Shown: one piece after another, positions 19,617 to 21,696 of the stretch
Position numbering within the stretch: the first letter of the stretch is position 1
Layout: every line of letters starts with the position of its first letter
NCBI GenBank assembly: GCA_007119305.1
Contig: SKPY01000411.1
Coordinates: 1 to 21,696, forward strand
Direction of reading: 5' to 3'
Length of the DNA: 21,696 bases
Origin: Nitriliruptorales bacterium
Lineage (GTDB): Bacteria; Actinomycetota; Nitriliruptoria; Euzebyales; Egibacteraceae
Notes under the pieces: generated by a model
What the model was told of the DNA's origin: nothing
The model's database searches: none
The model's input: the letters and a program-made list of their open reading frames with translations, nothing else
Program-made: the position numbers and the translations under genes

Positions 19617-19650
19617 CGGCGGGCGGGTAGGGGTCAACCACCCCCGCCGG
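19617..19650. terminator. Hairpin between convergent genes
   Basis: CGGCGGG... (from 19617) pairs with ...CCCGCCGG (to 19650) around a loop that includes GTCAACC, 6 nt after the ADC-family stop. It probably terminates that gene and perhaps cofD from the other side. No T-run. Confidence 0.45.
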
Positions 19651-19656
19651 AGCGTT

Positions 19657-19672
19657 CACGGCTGCAGCCGTG
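19657..19672. repeat. Perfect 16-bp palindrome
   Basis: CACGGCTGCAGCCGTG is a perfect palindrome in the gap between two convergent genes. It may be a second terminator stem or a protein-binding site. Nothing else distinguishes it. Confidence 0.5.
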
Positions 19673-19737
19673 CGCGGCGCCCCGCTCCGAGGCCCGGATC
19701 ACATGCCCGTGGCCCGTCGCGGGCCCGTCCGCGCAGC

Positions 19738-20730
19738 TCACCTGGTGATCCGCGCGAGGGAGCAGGCCCAGTCAAGGACGCGCGCGGTCATCGTGCCACG
19801 GGCAGCAGGCGCGGCGAGCGTGTCGACGCTGAGGGTGGCGACGCCCAGGTCTTCGATCTGGGCGCGCGCGCCGGCGTCGCGTTCGTCCAGCACGAACCCG
19901 TCGATGAGGTCACGGTAGTGCGCCGCCACACCAGCGGGGGAGTGGGGGATGCCGCAGGCGGCGAGGAACGCCTCGCGCACGGCATAGCGGCTGCGCTCTG
20001 GGGGCGTGCGGGGCGGGCGGGCCGCGACCACCGGGGTGACGGCCACGACCGGCGCTGGTCGGCTGCGCAGGGCAGCGCTCATGCCTGGTAGGGCGAGGAT
20101 CGGCCCGAGGCTGCCGATCGGGTTGCTCGGCGCCAGCAGCACGAGATCGCTGTCGGTGACCGCCGTCAGCACGCCCGGGGCGCAGCAGGCGCTGTCGATG
20201 CCTTCATACGCGATCGCCTCCACCCGCGGTTCGCCGCGCCGGCGGACGACGTAGTCCTGGAAGGCCAGCAGGCCCTCGTCGGTGGCGATCACCGTCCGCA
20301 CCGGATCGTTGCTCATCGGCAGCAGGTCAGCGCGGATCTGCCAGGCCGCGCCCAGCACGCGGGTCGCCTCTGCCAGCGACATGCCTTGGGCGAGCAGCTG
20401 GCTGCGGCGCAGGTGCTGGGCGAGGTCGCGGTCGCCGACCTTGAACCACGCATCCGTGTACCGGCCGAGTGCGGTGGTGGCGTGGAACGTGTCCGGAACC
20501 AGCCCCCAGCCACGCTGCTCGTCGAAGCACCCCGCGAGCGCGTAGAGGACGCTGTCGAGGTCGGGTGAGATCTGCAGTCCGTGGTAGGCGAAATCGTCGC
20601 CGGTGTTGACGACCAGCCGGAGGTCCCAGCTGTGCGGAGCGGCAGCAAGCGGGCCGTGCTGGAGAAACCGGGCTGCCCCGAACCCCCCGCACAGGACGGT
20701 GACCGACCGTCGAGTGCGCGCCCTGCTCAT
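19738..20730 (-). CDS. cofD: 2-phospho-L-lactate (or phosphoenolpyruvate) transferase, coenzyme F420 biosynthesis
   Basis: A 330-residue CofD/FbiA-family enzyme. It transfers the lactyl-phosphate or enolpyruvyl moiety from its GDP-activated donor to the deazaflavin Fo, making (dehydro-)F420-0. Motifs: VTVLCGGFGAARFLQHG (residues 11-27), RLVVNTGDDFAYHGLQISPD, DLDSVLYALAG, DTFHATTALGRYTDAWFKVG, ADLLPMSNDPVRTVIAT and LVLLAPSNPIGSLGPILALP. Length is normal. The ATG at 20730 has GGAAGG 6 nt upstream. The open frame further upstream is not protein-like. Two small co-directional genes precede it (58-nt gap), possibly in one operon. The partner cofE/fbiB is not in the window. Confidence 0.94.
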   Translation of the reverse strand: MSRARTRRSVTVLCGGFGAARFLQHGPLAAAPHSWDLRLVVNTGDDFAYHGLQISPDLDSVLYALAGCFDEQRGWGLVPDTFHATTALGRYTDAWFKVGDRDLAQHLRRSQLLAQGMSLAEATRVLGAAWQIRADLLPMSNDPVRTVIATDEGLLAFQDYVVRRRGEPRVEAIAYEGIDSACCAPGVLTAVTDSDLVLLAPSNPIGSLGPILALPGMSAALRSRPAPVVAVTPVVAARPPRTPPERSRYAVREAFLAACGIPHSPAGVAAHYRDLIDGFVLDERDAGARAQIEDLGVATLSVDTLAAPAARGTMTARVLDWACSLARITR

Positions 20731-20788
20731 CCCATGCCTTCCGTCCTCGGAGGCCTCTGCCCGCTCCCGCCAGCCGCCGTGCCATGCG

Positions 20789-21145
20789 TCAGCGCGGCGT
20801 CGCAGCCCCGATGAACACGCCGTTGTGGATGAGAAAGCTGCGCAGCGTGTTGGCGGCGACGACGAACTCGTGGCCCTCACGTCCAGTCGATCGGATGTAG
20901 TCGTCGATCTCCGCGCTGAGCGCCTGCCGGCGCTGCACGCTCAGGAAACGGCTGCCGTCGGCTCGTCGGCGGAGGAAGCAGAACGCAACGGTGTCGTCGG
21001 GTGTCCGACCGGTCACGTCACAGAAGCCTGCGAGGAGCTGGAGCCGCTCATCGTCTTGCCCGATCTCCAGGCCGCTTTGCGTACGCAAGCCCGCGATCCA
21101 CCGCTGCACGGCAGGAGATTCCCAGAACGTCGGATCGACAGCCAT
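20789..21145 (-). CDS. Small protein of unknown function, upstream of cofD
   Basis: A 118-residue soluble, mostly helical protein. It has a vague similarity to the N-terminal core-binding (SAM-like) domain of tyrosine recombinases: PAVQRWIAGLRTQSGLEIGQ, then LLAGFCDVTGRTPDDTV, then AANTLRSFLIHNGVFIG. No catalytic recombinase domain follows, so it is either a stand-alone DNA-binding-like protein, a truncated integrase, or unrelated. GGAG in the stop region of the preceding 28-codon ORF gives a binding site 9 nt before the ATG, suggesting translational coupling. It may be co-transcribed with cofD. It is a real gene by codon pattern and binding site. The function is open. Confidence 0.6.
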   Translation of the reverse strand: MAVDPTFWESPAVQRWIAGLRTQSGLEIGQDDERLQLLAGFCDVTGRTPDDTVAFCFLRRRADGSRFLSVQRRQALSAEIDDYIRSTGREGHEFVVAANTLRSFLIHNGVFIGAATPR

Positions 21146-21151
21146 GCGCGC

Positions 21152-21238
21152 CTACTCCGGCAGTCCGAACAACAGCGGGTTCCAGGGCTTGCAGCAGCGG
21201 ATGCTGCGGCGCGCCCCCACGTCCTGCTTGAACTCCAT
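21152..21238 (-). CDS. 28-residue ORF, possible small protein or fragment
   Basis: The peptide starts MEFKQDVGARRSIRCC and ends KPWNPLLFGLPE. A GGGAG sequence 8 nt upstream of the ATG, a stop 6 nt before the next gene and a shared GGAG suggest it is translated and coupled to the 118-residue protein. Its opening resembles nitroreductase N-termini of the type RRSIRxxKPWRPV, so it may be the remnant of such a gene. It could also be a genuine leader or small peptide with a Cys-Cys pair. Low certainty. Confidence 0.35.
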   Translation of the reverse strand: MEFKQDVGARRSIRCCKPWNPLLFGLPE

Positions 21239-21621
21239 ACCGGACGCTCCCTTCCCGGGCTCCGGAGTGCTCGCCCTTGCCCTGCCTCACAGCGTCGGAG
21301 CAGCTTTCGTGTCCGCGCGGAGGGCTCCCGTCCGACTCCAACCCGGCGCCCCCAACGCGACCTGCGCCGTCGAGATTATCTGCGCCGGTAGGGCCGGGGT
21401 CAACGGCTTGCGTGGGGCTTGGCAGCAGATGGTCGACGCATGCTGCTCGCGCCGCTCGGTCGAGGTTTCCAGACGGCCGGCGGTTCCAGTCCGCTACCAT
21501 CTCCGTGGTTGGTCATAACCCCTCCGAACGGTGAAGCGTGCAAGGTCGTGGCTGGCGAGTGCTGTGCCTCGCCCCCCGACAGTCGTCGACCCGCAAGCCC
21601 GCAGGGCAGGCGGGACAAGCA
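21239..21621. other. Intergenic region before the last tRNA
   Basis: About 380 nt without a gene I can support. It should contain the promoter for the minus-strand 28-codon/118-codon/cofD group and, at its right end, that of the tRNA. A minus-strand 38-codon ORF (21400-21516) has GGAGG before its ATG but an unremarkable Pro/Ser-rich product. I do not accept it as a gene. Confidence 0.5.
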
Positions 21622-21695
21622 GGGCCCGTAGCTCAGTTGGTCAGAGCAGCCGACTCATAATCGGTTGGTCGCAGGTTCGAGGCCTGCCGGGCCCA
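21622..21695 (+). tRNA. tRNA with CAT anticodon (elongator Met or Ile2)
   Basis: The acceptor stem GGGCCCG (21622-21628) pairs with CGGGCCC (21688-21694), and the discriminator is A. The D arm includes GCTCAGTTGGTCAGAGC. The anticodon stem GCCGA/TCGGT holds the loop CTCATAA, and the T arm is GCAGG-TTCGAGG-CCTGC. The anticodon stem and the TTGGTCGC variable segment resemble E. coli tRNA-Ile2, whose CAT is modified to read AUA. An elongator tRNA-Met cannot be excluded. The window ends one base after the discriminator, so an encoded CCA cannot be judged. Confidence 0.9.
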
Positions 21696-21696
21696 C

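Noticed and set aside
21400..21516. 38-codon minus-strand ORF with a GGAGG upstream
   Set aside because: Short Pro/Ser/Arg-rich product without motif. The spacing to the ATG is only 4-5 nt and no neighbour relation supports it.

Overview
The window is very GC-rich and tightly packed, with GTG and ATG starts and recurring TACNCT-like -10 boxes. It has an actinobacterial look: a neighbourhood of dGTPase-like gene, dnaG and primary sigma factor, a CofD-type F420 biosynthesis gene, and a homodimeric (archaeal/eukaryal-type) glycyl-tRNA synthetase. I cannot place it to genus. A deep-branching, high-GC actinobacterium is my inference.

Region 1 (1-6772) starts with the 3' end of a DUF2332 gene. A co-directional operon follows that encodes a complete bacterial microcompartment (BMC) of the sugar-phosphate-utilising (SPU) kind. 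It holds a GntR/HutC-type regulator, an RpiB/LacAB-family isomerase, deoxyribose-phosphate aldolase (DeoC), a CsoS1D-like gated trimeric shell protein, one hexameric shell protein, a pentameric vertex protein, a PduP-like CoA-acylating aldehyde dehydrogenase, a PduT-like trimeric shell protein and two more vertex proteins. The implied chemistry is deoxyribose-5-phosphate to glyceraldehyde-3-phosphate plus acetaldehyde, then acetaldehyde to acetyl-CoA inside the shell. All three enzymes carry an N-terminal amphipathic helix that looks like an encapsulation peptide. No alcohol dehydrogenase, phosphotransacylase or kinase is present, so recycling of CoA and NAD+ is not explained by this locus.

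Region 2 (6761-8573) is a tnpB-only insertion element abutting the end of the BMC operon. TnpB is on the minus strand with an intact DED triad and zinc finger. The element is bounded by about 46-bp imperfect inverted repeats, unusual for the IS200/IS605 group. A strong hairpin and a possible omega-RNA lie at the BMC end. Two copies of a 65-bp structured repeat (8615-8763) follow.

Region 3 (8769-14888) is housekeeping: glyS, a small membrane protein on the other strand, a dGTPase-like protein that has lost its HD metal ligands, dnaG and the primary sigma factor gene.

Region 4 (14926-21696) holds a kelch-repeat lipoprotein, a YtxH-like small membrane protein, tRNA-Asn(GTT), a stretch with a strong hairpin and a TetR-style inverted repeat, an SRPBCC protein, an 8-helix membrane protein, an acetoacetate-decarboxylase-family protein, cofD with two small upstream genes, and a CAT-anticodon tRNA at the right edge. 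Several genes (10687, 14926, possibly 16898) begin about 6-7 nt after a -10 box and look leaderless.
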